Below, one piece after another: positions 48,430 through 59,087 of a stretch of 64,000 nt of DNA. The first letter of the stretch is position 1, and every line of letters starts with the position of its first letter. Source of the stretch: CAVVVS01 sp963751355 (GTDB lineage: Bacteria > Bacteroidota > Ignavibacteria > Ignavibacteriales > Ignavibacteriaceae). The stretch covers positions 1 to 64,000 of the forward strand of contig CAVVVS010000113.1 in NCBI GenBank assembly GCA_963751355.1, given 5' to 3'. Both the position numbers and the translations under genes were made by a program. The notes under the pieces were generated by a model, which did not search any database, had not been told where the DNA came from, and saw only the letters and a list, made by a program, of their open reading frames with translations.

Positions 48430-51400
48430 ATGAAGATGTTTTTACGATATTTTTTAATTCTATTGTTTTTTCCTGTTGTCATGTATTCTCAAACCGACTC
48501 ATCGGTTGTGCCGGTAGAATTTCATTTTCAAAAGAAACTGACTTCGCCTGAAGTTGGAGTAGGAATAAACGGTTCATTTAATAATTGGGGAAATAATCCC
48601 GACGGTACAGGTAATAACAAACATTTAATTCCCATGAAAAATACCGGCGGTGATAATTGGACTGTAACTTTTCCTATTGTTGCCGGTATATATGAATATA
48701 AATTTGTAACCTATACAGTAACATCCGGCGATACCACAGTTTCTTCATGGAGTACCGATCCCCTCAATTCCAATTCGGGAGGACCGTATAATAATAGCAG
48801 AATTACGGTTGCCGATCCGATGATATATTATTTGCTGCCATTTAACGGTAAATCTATAAATAATCCTAAGCCAATAATTAGTGCAAATATATCCTGGGGT
48901 AATTCATCTTCTATTGATTTATCCACCTTGAAGTTATTAATAGATAACATACAAATACCTGACGCACCGCAGTATTTTGATACGACTACGAGAGTTCTTT
49001 CTTATACTCCCACCGTTCCTTTTACTTTTACAAATCATACCGTAGAATTATCCGTTCAGAATAATAAAGGAGAATCATCTGATTTAACAACATCGTTCAA
49101 AATTTTAAATGAAATTATTTCGGCCCCTTATACATTTATATTCGATCCCTTATCACCAAACTTTAAAGCGGTCGGTAAAATAAACAAAGTTGAAATTAAA
49201 GGAACTTTTAACAACCTCGGCTCCGATCCGATGATTGGACCCGACAGCAGCGGTGTTTACAGATTCACGGTTCCGTTAAATATTGGTGTACCGAATTTTT
49301 ATCAGTTCATAATAAACGGCGGGCAATATATAAATGATCCTGATAATCCTTTAATGGAAAAAGATTTTGGAACAGTAGCTGTTAAACGAGTAGATCCCAA
49401 TCCACACTTTGAAATTGTATCTCCCAGGCAGGGTCAACTTTTTTCTCCCGGGAGCAGTGTTGGTATTGAAGCACATATAATAGAAAGTGATTCGAATTAT
49501 GTTATTGATAAAACATCACTGAAAGTATTATTGGATGGTAATCCCTTAAATGTTACAAGTATTGATTCCATAGAGCGTGGGCTTGATATAAAGACGTCAC
49601 AAATAAATATAACTGAAGGACGTCATCAATTAAAATTTGAAGGAGCGGACACAGCGGGAAATCAAGCTCAATATATGCTTACTTTCGGAAGCTTCGGTAC
49701 AAATTCCGGGTATCATTATGTTGATGCAGACGGTGACGATAATGGACCGGGTAATTATACATACCCAAGCTTCAGCTCCAAGGGTTCCGCAGATATAAAG
49801 CAAATAGATATTAATACAAATGCCGCAAATGATTCACTTCTATTTACAGTATCTTTGAGTTCAATTTCTGATTATACAAGGATCGGGTTCGAAATTATTA
49901 ATTCTCTAAACGGTGAATTGAGTAATGCTCCCGATAAAGCAGGGATTAAAATTCCGGATGTTTCTCAAAAAGGAATTTTCTTCATTCTAACCGCACCAAA
50001 TTCCGGTCAAAAATCAGCATACGTAAATATGATTTACGATAATTTTCAATTAACTTCTGCTATCGACACAATTGCTGTAAATATAGATGCGGAAGCAAGC
50101 GGAACATTCAAATTCGGAATACCGATTAATTTAGTTGAAAATGTAGCCGGAAGCTTTTCGAAGGGCTGGTATTTTCTTGCATATTCATATTTCGGTAATA
50201 CAAGCGGTGGATGGAAAATACCTAACGGTAACGGCGGATCATTCTTCCCCGAATCGCCGAACATTTATGATGCAGCTTTTTTTTATAATACAAAACTTGA
50301 AAAAATAAATTTAGCCGATTATAATTTTTCATTTAACTACGGCGGTTCGCGTTACGTTAAATTTGCATCAAATTTACGCGGAGTACAGTTTATTCGTCCC
50401 GGGGAAATTTCAGCCTCACTTTCAGGTAAACCTTATGTTAATATTCTTACTAACGGTGGTAATATGAGGTGGAGCGATACTGTAAGAGTTTATGTTGCAA
50501 ATAGTGACCCTTCAATAACGAGCGGTGTTTTAACCGATAATGCAGATAATTATAATTTAAATTTCTCCAATGATACTGCATATACCGATGTTGTACTTTC
50601 CGGGGGAATGAATGAGCTTCAGGCATATGTGAATTACGGATCTAATCTTAAGAGCTACAGCACAAAAGTATTCTTTAACCGGATAATAGACCATAAACCG
50701 AATATTGTTATTGACCGGAATATTAATAATGGTAATGTAATTTTAGATGCAGGCGGCACCACAAATTATGATAATTTTAACCAATCTTATGATTGGGCAC
50801 AAGATTCGACTAACCCACAAAAAATAAACTTTAACAGTGCTTCATCTGCAGCTGTTTCATTTGCGGTTCCTAAAAAAATAGGCGAGTATTTTTATACTTT
50901 GAATTGCCGAACTACAAAGGATACATCTTTTGAAAGAGTAGCTCTTGTTGTCGATTCTTCTGGAATACACTTTCCGGATCTCAATACATGGCATGCTAAC
51001 TGGATAGATTCCGCAAGGATATATGAAGTATTTGTGCGTACACTTAGTCTTGATGGTGATCTTAAAGCAGTAACGCGTAAAATTTCATATATAAAATCCT
51101 TAGGGTGTAATACAATTTGGCTTATGCCAATTTATCCGGGCCCGCCTTTATCTCCCAGTCAACCCGGCTATGCTATAACGAATTATTTTAACGTAAATCC
51201 GGCTTACGGAACTTTAGCAGACTTCAAAAATTTTGTAGATGAGGCACATGCCAACGGGATAAAAGTAGTACTAGATTATGTGGTTGATCATACCCATAAT
51301 ACTCACCCGTTCATGCTCGATGCATATAAGTATGGGAACAAATCACCATACTATAATTTTTATAAATGGAATACCGACGGGACTTATAAATATCTGTATA

Positions 51401-52623
51401 CATGGACTGATTTTCCGTTCATAAACTTTGAATTGCAACGCAACAGAGATTATCTTTTAGATGCTGCTAAATTTTGGCTGGAAAATTACAATATTGACGG
51501 GTTCCGTTGTGATGCTGCAATGGAGGTTAACGATTTGCACCCGGGAGGAGCAATTTTTTGGCAGCAATTTAGAAATACTCTGAAGACAATTAAACCGGAT
51601 ATTTTCCTTCTCGGTGAATTAAGTGCAACAAACTTGAAATATTTCGATAAAAAATTTGACAGTGGTTATGATTACTCGTTTTATAATACAATAAAAAATG
51701 CAATTTCCAATAATAATTTGTTGCCGTCTCTCCAATCGGCAATCGATTATTATCATACAAAAAATTATCCCGGCTATACAGAGCCTTTCAGATTTATCGA
51801 GAATCATGATCAGTCAAGATTTATTTCTCAATTTGGTTTACCGGAAACAAAACTTGCGGCTGCGGAATTATTAACACTCCCAGGTGTCCCCATGATTTAT
51901 GCCGGTCAGGAGGTTGGTGAAGAATCGTTCCGCGGTTTAATAAATTGGTCTGATCCGGATAATCTGACCCCATTTTACCAGAAACTTCTTTCAATTAGAA
52001 GAGATTACAAAGCGTTTTCATTCGGGAAATATAAAGATGTAACTACATCATCACCGGATTCAATATTTGCTTTTGCCCGGTTGTCGGATACCTTATCGAC
52101 AGTAGTGTTATCGAATTTTACAGGCGGGAGTACACAGTTCTATTTTAATATAGATTCCTTAAACTTAAAGATAAAGCCGGGTACACAGTATTACTTCAAT
52201 GATGTTTTGAACAATGCAGTATATCCAGTAAACAGTAATTCTCATATGGAGATGACATTGCCGGGTTATGGTTCAGCAATTTTAGTTTTTGCTGACAAAC
52301 CATTTATAACATCGGTTAATGACAATTATAACAAACCATTAACCTATTCGCTGGATCAGAATTATCCGAATCCGTTTAATCCGACGACCACAATAAGGTA
52401 TTCGATCGGTGGTCAGGGAACGGCTCCCGTAAAAATAATTGTGTATAATGTTCTCGGACAAAAAATACGTACTTTAGTCAATGATGTTAAAGCGCCTGGA
52501 TATTATCAAGTTTTATGGAACGGCAGAAATAATGCAGGAGAAGAAGTTTCGAGCGGTGTTTATTTTTACTTACTCAAGGTTAATAATTTTATTCAAACAA
52601 AAAAAATGTTACTACTTAAATGA
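48430..52623 (+). CDS. T9SS-exported multidomain alpha-amylase (GH13), copy 1
   Basis: A 1397-residue enzyme cutting alpha-1,4-glucans outside the cell. Order: signal peptide (to about 20); CBM48/E-set module (VGVGINGSFNNWG); Ig-like region; second CBM48-like module (VEIKGTFNNLG); a glucodextranase-C-like module (YHYVDADGDDNGPGNYTYPS, about 430-650); Ig-like domain; GH13 barrel (about 855-1270); T9SS domain (LDQNYPNPFNPTTTI). Catalytic residues are present: GFRCDAAM (nucleophile about 1027), LLGELS (acid about 1062), ENHDQSR (about 1126). Conserved region I reads DYVVDHTHN, with Asp in place of the usual Asn. The start follows the PorV-like gene by 1 bp; the upstream extension of the frame was rejected as it lacks a signal peptide. 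Confidence 0.93.
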   Translation: MKMFLRYFLILLFFPVVMYSQTDSSVVPVEFHFQKKLTSPEVGVGINGSFNNWGNNPDGTGNNKHLIPMKNTGGDNWTVTFPIVAGIYEYKFVTYTVTSGDTTVSSWSTDPLNSNSGGPYNNSRITVADPMIYYLLPFNGKSINNPKPIISANISWGNSSSIDLSTLKLLIDNIQIPDAPQYFDTTTRVLSYTPTVPFTFTNHTVELSVQNNKGESSDLTTSFKILNEIISAPYTFIFDPLSPNFKAVGKINKVEIKGTFNNLGSDPMIGPDSSGVYRFTVPLNIGVPNFYQFIINGGQYINDPDNPLMEKDFGTVAVKRVDPNPHFEIVSPRQGQLFSPGSSVGIEAHIIESDSNYVIDKTSLKVLLDGNPLNVTSIDSIERGLDIKTSQINITEGRHQLKFEGADTAGNQAQYMLTFGSFGTNSGYHYVDADGDDNGPGNYTYPSFSSKGSADIKQIDINTNAANDSLLFTVSLSSISDYTRIGFEIINSLNGELSNAPDKAGIKIPDVSQKGIFFILTAPNSGQKSAYVNMIYDNFQLTSAIDTIAVNIDAEASGTFKFGIPINLVENVAGSFSKGWYFLAYSYFGNTSGGWKIPNGNGGSFFPESPNIYDAAFFYNTKLEKINLADYNFSFNYGGSRYVKFASNLRGVQFIRPGEISASLSGKPYVNILTNGGNMRWSDTVRVYVANSDPSITSGVLTDNADNYNLNFSNDTAYTDVVLSGGMNELQAYVNYGSNLKSYSTKVFFNRIIDHKPNIVIDRNINNGNVILDAGGTTNYDNFNQSYDWAQDSTNPQKINFNSASSAAVSFAVPKKIGEYFYTLNCRTTKDTSFERVALVVDSSGIHFPDLNTWHANWIDSARIYEVFVRTLSLDGDLKAVTRKISYIKSLGCNTIWLMPIYPGPPLSPSQPGYAITNYFNVNPAYGTLADFKNFVDEAHANGIKVVLDYVVDHTHNTHPFMLDAYKYGNKSPYYNFYKWNTDGTYKYLYTWTDFPFINFELQRNRDYLLDAAKFWLENYNIDGFRCDAAMEVNDLHPGGAIFWQQFRNTLKTIKPDIFLLGELSATNLKYFDKKFDSGYDYSFYNTIKNAISNNNLLPSLQSAIDYYHTKNYPGYTEPFRFIENHDQSRFISQFGLPETKLAAAELLTLPGVPMIYAGQEVGEESFRGLINWSDPDNLTPFYQKLLSIRRDYKAFSFGKYKDVTTSSPDSIFAFARLSDTLSTVVLSNFTGGSTQFYFNIDSLNLKIKPGTQYYFNDVLNNAVYPVNSNSHMEMTLPGYGSAILVFADKPFITSVNDNYNKPLTYSLDQNYPNPFNPTTTIRYSIGGQGTAPVKIIVYNVLGQKIRTLVNDVKAPGYYQVLWNGRNNAGEEVSSGVYFYLLKVNNFIQTKKMLLLK

Positions 52624-52669
52624 TTTTATCATTAATAAATATCCGGTTTAGTAAAGTTCTTTCTTAAAT

Positions 52670-52713
52670 AAGGAGGTGGTAATCCACAAGTGTTAGATAA
52701 TGTGGTACAGTAA
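52670..52713 (+). promoter_or_regulatory. Extended anti-Shine-Dalgarno complement without an obvious gene
   Basis: AAGGAGGTG at 52670-52678 matches nine bases of the 16S rRNA 3' end complement, far better than other ribosome sites in the window, yet lies about 75 bp before the next gene. Only a 7-codon frame (GTG at 52690, stop at 52713) follows. It may be a leader-peptide or standby ribosome site, or chance. Confidence 0.3.
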
Positions 52714-52750
52714 ATAATAATTTAATTCATATCAAAAAAAGGAGAAGTAT

Positions 52751-54249
52751 ATGATGAAACGTCTATCAACACTAGCTATATTAGCTTTGATGATTGCGTT
52801 TACGAGCAGCGCATTTGCGCAGGTAAACGTAAAGTTTCAGGTGCATATGGGAATTTATATGCAGTTAAACCAATTTGACCCTGCAACAGATAGTGTACTA
52901 ATTAGAGGTGATTTCCAAACCATGGCTGGAGATACCGTTACTTGGGGCGGGGATGTGTTTCTTATGAGTAAATCTGTAGCAAACGATTCTATTTATACTC
53001 TGACGGTACCTTTTGCTGATTCTGCTAAAGGGAAAACTATCAATTATAAATTTGTAATCCGGCATAGCGGGAGTGATACATGGGAAAATGATCCGAATCG
53101 ATCTTATGATATAACTACCGATGCAAACCAGGAAATTCCGTTAGCTTATTTCAACAGAAGAACTACAGTGGGTGTGACGGTTACAATTACATTTCAGGCT
53201 GACATGAGCGATTTGTTGAACGAGGGTTTCAACCCTTCAACGGATTCAATTGAAGTCAGAGGTGATACATCTCCCTTAGATTGGGGTCCGGGTGTACTTA
53301 TGTCGCAAGATCTTTTAAGTCCGACAATTTTCAAAGTCGATCTGAAATTTACGGGAGTTCCGGGATCCAGTATTCAATGGAAATTACATGCAGATCCGGC
53401 AACTAGATTTGCTAACGGAGGCTGGGAGAATATAACGGACAATCGTGTGCTTATATTCCCGCATGCCGATACGACTCTTAGTCCAATAAAGCCAGTTATT
53501 CAAGTAGGCGGACAGACAACAGCAGACGATACGGTTAAATTCACTGTTGATATGAACGGTGCACATGAAAGATATCATAACACCGCCATAACAGGTCTAA
53601 AAAGTGTATGGATTGGCGGAAGTGTTGCACCTCTGCAATGGCCTTCAAACTGGCTCTTTTCAGATACTGCTTCATCCGGTGGAACCTTGATAAGGATGTA
53701 CGATGACGGCGATGCAGCACACGGCGATGCAACCGCAGGTGATGGAATCTATTCAAATATTTTGATATTCCCATCCGGATCTACTTCACCTGTCTTTTTA
53801 AATATGGTGCAGTATTTGATAAAGTTGATACCTTAAACGGCGGTGCTAGCTATCTTGATAACGAAGCCGGTTTTGGAATGAATCATCAACTTTCTCTAAC
53901 TCTGAGTGGTGGTTCACAGTCGATGGATAATAAATTCGGAGATCAGGCTACCGCTGTTGAAGAACAACCAGGCGGGAACCTTCCTAGCACTTATACCTTA
54001 AGTCAAAATTATCCGAATCCGTTTAACCCAAGTACTAGTATTAATTATGCTATTCCGAAGAGCGGAATGGTAACATTGAAAGTATATAATGTACTCGGAC
54101 AGCAAGTAGCAACTATCTTCCAGGGATTCCAGAATTCCGGTCATTACGTAGCTACATTCGATGCTTCAAAACTTTCCAGCGGAGTTTACCTCTATCGTAT
54201 TCAGGCAGGTAATTTTTCGCAAACAAGGAAAATGATGTTATTGAAGTAA
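52751..54249 (+). pseudogene. T9SS-exported modular putative starch-binding protein, interrupted by one frameshift
   Basis: Two frames join to about 500 residues. The first (52751-53836) has a signal peptide (to about 23, SAFAQ) and three beta-sandwich modules, each opening with a VxFQVxM-like strand (VNVKFQVHM, VTITFQADM, VKFTVDM) and holding carbohydrate-module-like strands such as IRGDF/VRGDTSPLDWGPG. The frame is lost in the T5 run near 53791-53795, after SPV; the text resumes one base back as KYGAVFDKVDTLNGG and ends with a T9SS domain (LSQNYPNPFNPSTSI). One missing T explains it; -1 slippage on CTTTTTA would too. By position between two alpha-amylases I infer starch binding. AAAGGAGAA precedes the start. 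Confidence 0.75.
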
Positions 54250-54261
54250 TATTATTTTCGA

Positions 54262-54298
54262 ACCTTGGAGGTTTTTAAAAACCTTCAAGGTCATTTTA
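54262..54298 (+). terminator. Intrinsic terminator after the putative starch-binding protein
   Basis: ACCTTGGAGGTTTTT (54262-54276) pairs with AAAAACCTTCAAGGT (54277-54291) with one mismatch, then CATTTTAAT. It lies 12 bp after the stop and should end the upstream operon. Confidence 0.75.
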
Positions 54299-54534
54299 AT
54301 ATTTAATGTCCGGTTACTTAATCTTATCATTGTTTGTTACCGGTTTTAATATTTGGTAATTCAAAAAAGGGGGGGTGTTGGAAAAAATGATCCCCTTTTA
54401 TCCATTTTTAATTCCTCAAAAATCCAATTTTCCTATCCGGTTTTTTTAAGTTGTTATTTCAATTGGTTCATGAATATTTTATAGACTACAAAATCGAATG
54501 TTAGACTATTTATTTGAAATATGGGTAATAAATA

Positions 54535-57500
54535 ATGAAAACTAAACTATTTAAATTTTTTTGTCATCCGGTTAATTCTATTCGGATTATTCTTCTTTTT
54601 CCGGCTATTTTTGTTTGCCAGGTCAGTTCAATTGCGCAAGTTGATAGTGCTGATGGGATTCCTGTGGAATTCGAATTGCAAAGGACACTTCAGCCGGGTG
54701 AAAGCGGTGTCGGATTAAACGGAACCTTTAATAACTGGGGAGAAAATTATAACCGGCATCCGTTCCAAATGAAAAATACCGGTAATAATGTTTGGAAGAT
54801 AACCGTGCCTTTGTTTCCCGATACTGCAAGAAAAATGACCTATTACGGATTAGGCTTTTATGAATATAAATTTGTTACCTACAGGATATCCGGTTCCGAT
54901 ACAAGCATATCCTCTTGGATTCCCGATCCGAATAACTCGAGAAATGATCCTAATGATAATAACAACTCTATTCTTTATGTAACAGATCCTCTTGTTTACA
55001 GTCTTCTCCCTATCAATGGTTTAGTAACCAAGGAAAAAACACCTAAAATAACAGCAAAAATTACCGTAGGTTTAAAGAGCCATCTTAATGTATCGAGCAT
55101 AAAGTTTATGCTGGACGGAGTGGAAATTCCCAATAGTTCAACATATTATGATTCTACAACACATTCGTTCGGTTACCAGGTTCCTGATCCTCTTTCATTA
55201 GGGACACATACGATAATACTTAGTGTAAAAAATGATAAGGGATACATGAGGTGCAGATTCCTCTTCATTTACAATCTCCAACCTTATTACTGCGGCACCG
55301 TATCAATTTGTGTTTGATCCATACAGTCCTAATCTTAAATTTCTTGGCGATAGTATTTCTTCTGTTTCTATTCAAGGTGCATTTAATAATTACGGTGCCG
55401 ATCATTTAACCGGTCCGGATGCCAACGGAATTTATAAAATAAAAGAAATATTACCGCTTAATCAAAAAATCGGATACCAGTTTATCGTAAATAGCGCTAG
55501 TGCTTCAACAGCATACATTACTGATCCTGATAATCCGCATTTGGGTAATGATTTTAATCCGTATGTGATAAAGCAAATAAATAACATTCCCGAAATAGAA
55601 CCTAAATTACCTGTACAAGGAGCTATTCTCTCATATCCTGCAGGAACAATTAATATTGAAGCAGATATAACCCTGAACGACAGTAACACGGTTATTGATG
55701 AAAATTCAATTCATGTATTTGTCGACGGTAATCAAGTTACTTCAGTTTTTGATTCTACTAAAGACGGTTATATGATTAAGGCTTCTGTTGCTAATTTATC
55801 CATAGGAAGGCATATCGTACGTTTTGCCGGGGCAGATATTCACGGAAATACGGCAAAGGATGCATTTCTAACATTCGGCGTGTACAATGCAAATTCAGGC
55901 TATCATTATGTAGATGAAGAAAATGATGATAACGGTCCGGGAAATTATATTTACTCTTCTATCGTATCGTCTCATGCCGGAGATATTCATGATATAAACA
56001 TAAATACTAATACAGCCGGAGATTCCCTTTTATTTACGGTCGATATGGGAGCAATAGATGATTATACCCGGATTGCACTGGAAATTACAAACGAAATAGA
56101 TCGCAATTATGTAGAAGCTCTACCAAATGCCGATATTAAAGTGTCCGAATGGAATAATAAAGGAATATACTTAATTATAGCTGCTCCGAATTCTTCCCAG
56201 CCCAGCGGCAACGAAAATAAACTGTATATTTCCCGTTCACCGCTTAAAGAAGGTATTACCGTAAAAATAAATTCGGATGCAAAAACTACAGGGCAATTCA
56301 AGTTTGCCTTGCCTTTAAATTATCTTGAAAATATAATGGGTTCGTTTACGGACAAATGGTATTTCGGTGCTTTTTCATACTTCGGCAGCAGCAGCGGTAT
56401 AATAAAAGTTGACGGAAAACTCGGAGGAAGTTCTTTACCGGGGAATCCAAGTGTATATGATGTTGCTTTCTCCGGAAATACTGATATACAGCAGCGTTTA
56501 CTTTCGAATTTTATTTTACAATATTTTGTCGGTGGACCGAAAGAAGCGGTTATAGGCACGGAATACAGGGGTGCTGCAGGAATTACGGCTGCTCAAATAA
56601 ATTCTTCATTAGCCAACAGACCGGTTGTTAAATTATTGACCGGAGGCGGTGACTGGTATGAAGATACCGTAAGAGTTTACGGTACGGTGAATGATATATC
56701 AATTACAAATGCAACTTTTAATGTCGGTAACATGGGAGTTAGTTCTGATACTACTGTCAGCGTAACCAATGGAATGTTTGAAGCACTATTACATCTATCC
56801 GAGGGAATAAATATTGTAAAAGTGGGAGTTGTCAAAAATTCCGATTCAACATTCGGTAAAGCTGTAAGTTTTAATTATCGCCGGGACAATAAGACAAATA
56901 TTGTAATAAAATATTCGATTAATCAAAATAATGTAACACTGGATGCTAGCAGTTCAATAAATCCAGATCAACTGTCGCTGACTTTCGAATGGAAAGCAGA
57001 TGCATCCAATCCGGCAGCAGTAACACTTTCAGGCGCTAATACTGATGTAGCAAGTTTTACCGCACCTGCTGTTGACGGTGAATATTATTTTACGGTAACC
57101 GCAACTACAAGTAAAGATACTTCATGGGCAAGAGCTGTAATTGTAGTGGATTCTGGAACGGCGCATACAGTTGATATGACAAAGTGGCATCCAAGCTGGG
57201 TAGATAAAGCCGTGGTATATGAAATTTACCCGCGTTCATTTAGTTTCTTCGGAAATTTTAATGCAATCGTTCAAGCGCTGCAAAGGTTGAAAAATTTAGG
57301 GATTACATGTATCTGGTTAATGCCTATTATGCCTGCTGCATCTCCTCACGGTTATAATATAACCGACTATTATGATGTAAATCCTGAATACGGAACTAAA
57401 CAAGATTTTTCAAATTTTGTCAAGGCGGCGCATCAAAACGGTATAAAAGTCTTGATGGATCTTGTAATAAATCACACCAGCGCGGTTCATCCTTTTATGA

Positions 57501-58804
57501 AAGATGCCTTTCAGTATAAAAAATATTCCCCTTATTATAATTTTTATGAATGGGATTCGAAAGGTAATTATAAATATTTATTTAATTGGTGGGATTTGCC
57601 GAATATAAATTATGAAGAGAAATGGGTACGCGATTATATGATTCGAATGATTGATTACTGGGTTGATAATTTTAACATCGACGGTTACCGCTGCGATGTA
57701 GCCTGGGGCGTAAACGATACACGTCCCTCCGGCCCGGCATTCTGGCAGAGGTTCAGAAATAATTTAAAAGGTATTAAACCCGATTTATTTTTATTAGCCG
57801 AAGCTCAATCGGATCAACTGCGTTATTTCGATGATAAATTTGACAGCGGTTACGATTGGCCGTTTTTTAACATGTTGAAAGGGGTGATGAGTCACAACTC
57901 TTCAATTACATCTCTGGATAGTCTGCTTGAATGGTATCAAAGTCCGAATTATCTCCCGTATGTAAAACCTTTCAGATTTTTGGAAAATCATGATGAGGCA
58001 AGATTTATTTCGGTTTATAGTGTTGAGCAAACCAAATTAGGTGCTGCTATATTATTTACTTTGCCCGGTGTTCCACTTATTTATGCAGGGCAGGAAACAG
58101 GTGAAACTTCGCAGCGCAATATGATAGGATGGAATGATGCCTACGGACTCCAGGTATATTATCAATCTTTAGTGAAGATCCGTGAATCTAATCCGGCATT
58201 AGAGCAGGGCGAATATGTTGGTGTTAATAATACTTCGCCTGATTCCGTATATTCTTACATTAGAATGGAAGACAATAATAAGGCAATAATTATTAATAAT
58301 TTTTACGGAAATAATGTCCATGTAACTGTTAATGTACCGGTAGATACTTTAAACCTTGATCCAAATAAAACCTGGTATGCTAACGATTTACTAAATAAAA
58401 CATCAGAACAGGTTTCGAATGTTTCTTTGTCGAATTTAACGGTAGATTTATTTGCCTATCAATCAAAAATAATTGTATTGGATAATTCTCCGTTAACCGG
58501 TGTAAAGGAGTCCGTACAACATCCATTGACATACAATTTACTCCAAAATTATCCCAATCCGTTTAATCCGTCAACTACAATTACTTACGAAATACCGAAT
58601 ACCGAAAAGGTTAATCTTGTAATTTATGATATACTCGGACGTAAGATAAAAACTTTAGTTAATAACGTGCAGACGGCAGGCAGGTATAAAGTCGTTTGGA
58701 ACGGTAAGAATAATTTCAATCAACAGGTTGCAAGCGGAATATATTTTTATCGCATGCAGGGAGGAAATTTTGCTACTGTTAAGAAGATGATTTTGCTCAA
58801 ATAG
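54535..58804 (+). pseudogene. T9SS-exported multidomain alpha-amylase (GH13), copy 2, interrupted by one frameshift
   Basis: Paralogue of the first amylase with the same domain order over about 1423 codons: signal peptide, CBM48 (VGLNGTFNNWG), Ig-like, second CBM48-like (VSIQGAFNNYG), glucodextranase-C-like module (YHYVDEENDDNGPGNYIY), Ig-like, GH13 barrel and T9SS domain (LLQNYPNPFNPSTTI). Catalytic segments are intact: DLVINHT, GYRCDVAW, LLAEAQ, FLENHDEAR. The frame breaks after NDKGY near 55247-55249; the continuation reads GADSSSFTISNLITAAPYQF. A single surplus base is needed there and no homopolymer is involved. If the break is real, only a 260-residue fragment is made. The gene follows a terminator, so it has its own promoter. 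Confidence 0.88.
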
Positions 58805-58868
58805 AAAGTGTTTTGTTTTTGCAAAAGGATGACTAATGGAACACAGCCTTATGCACACAAGTTAACAA

Positions 58869-58917
58869 AATCCTGGAGGTGATAAATCTAAATTGCGCAC
58901 TTCCAGGATTGATTTTT
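58869..58917 (+). terminator. Intrinsic terminator after amylase copy 2
   Basis: AATCCTGGAGGTG (58869-58881) pairs with CACTTCCAGGATT (58898-58910) with one mismatch, followed by GATTTTTA. It lies 65 bp after the amylase stop. Confidence 0.75.
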
Positions 58918-59087
58918 ATATAACGAAAGTTACTTTTGCGGAAACTATACCATGTTAATTAATTTTTAAATTATAACTTTAAGTAATGATAAGGTTAAGA
59001 AAAAATCAGTTGAATAATAGTTTTTATGCATTTAATATAATCAATTCAATTTTGAAATAATTCTCAATATTACCGAAAGTATCCCGG

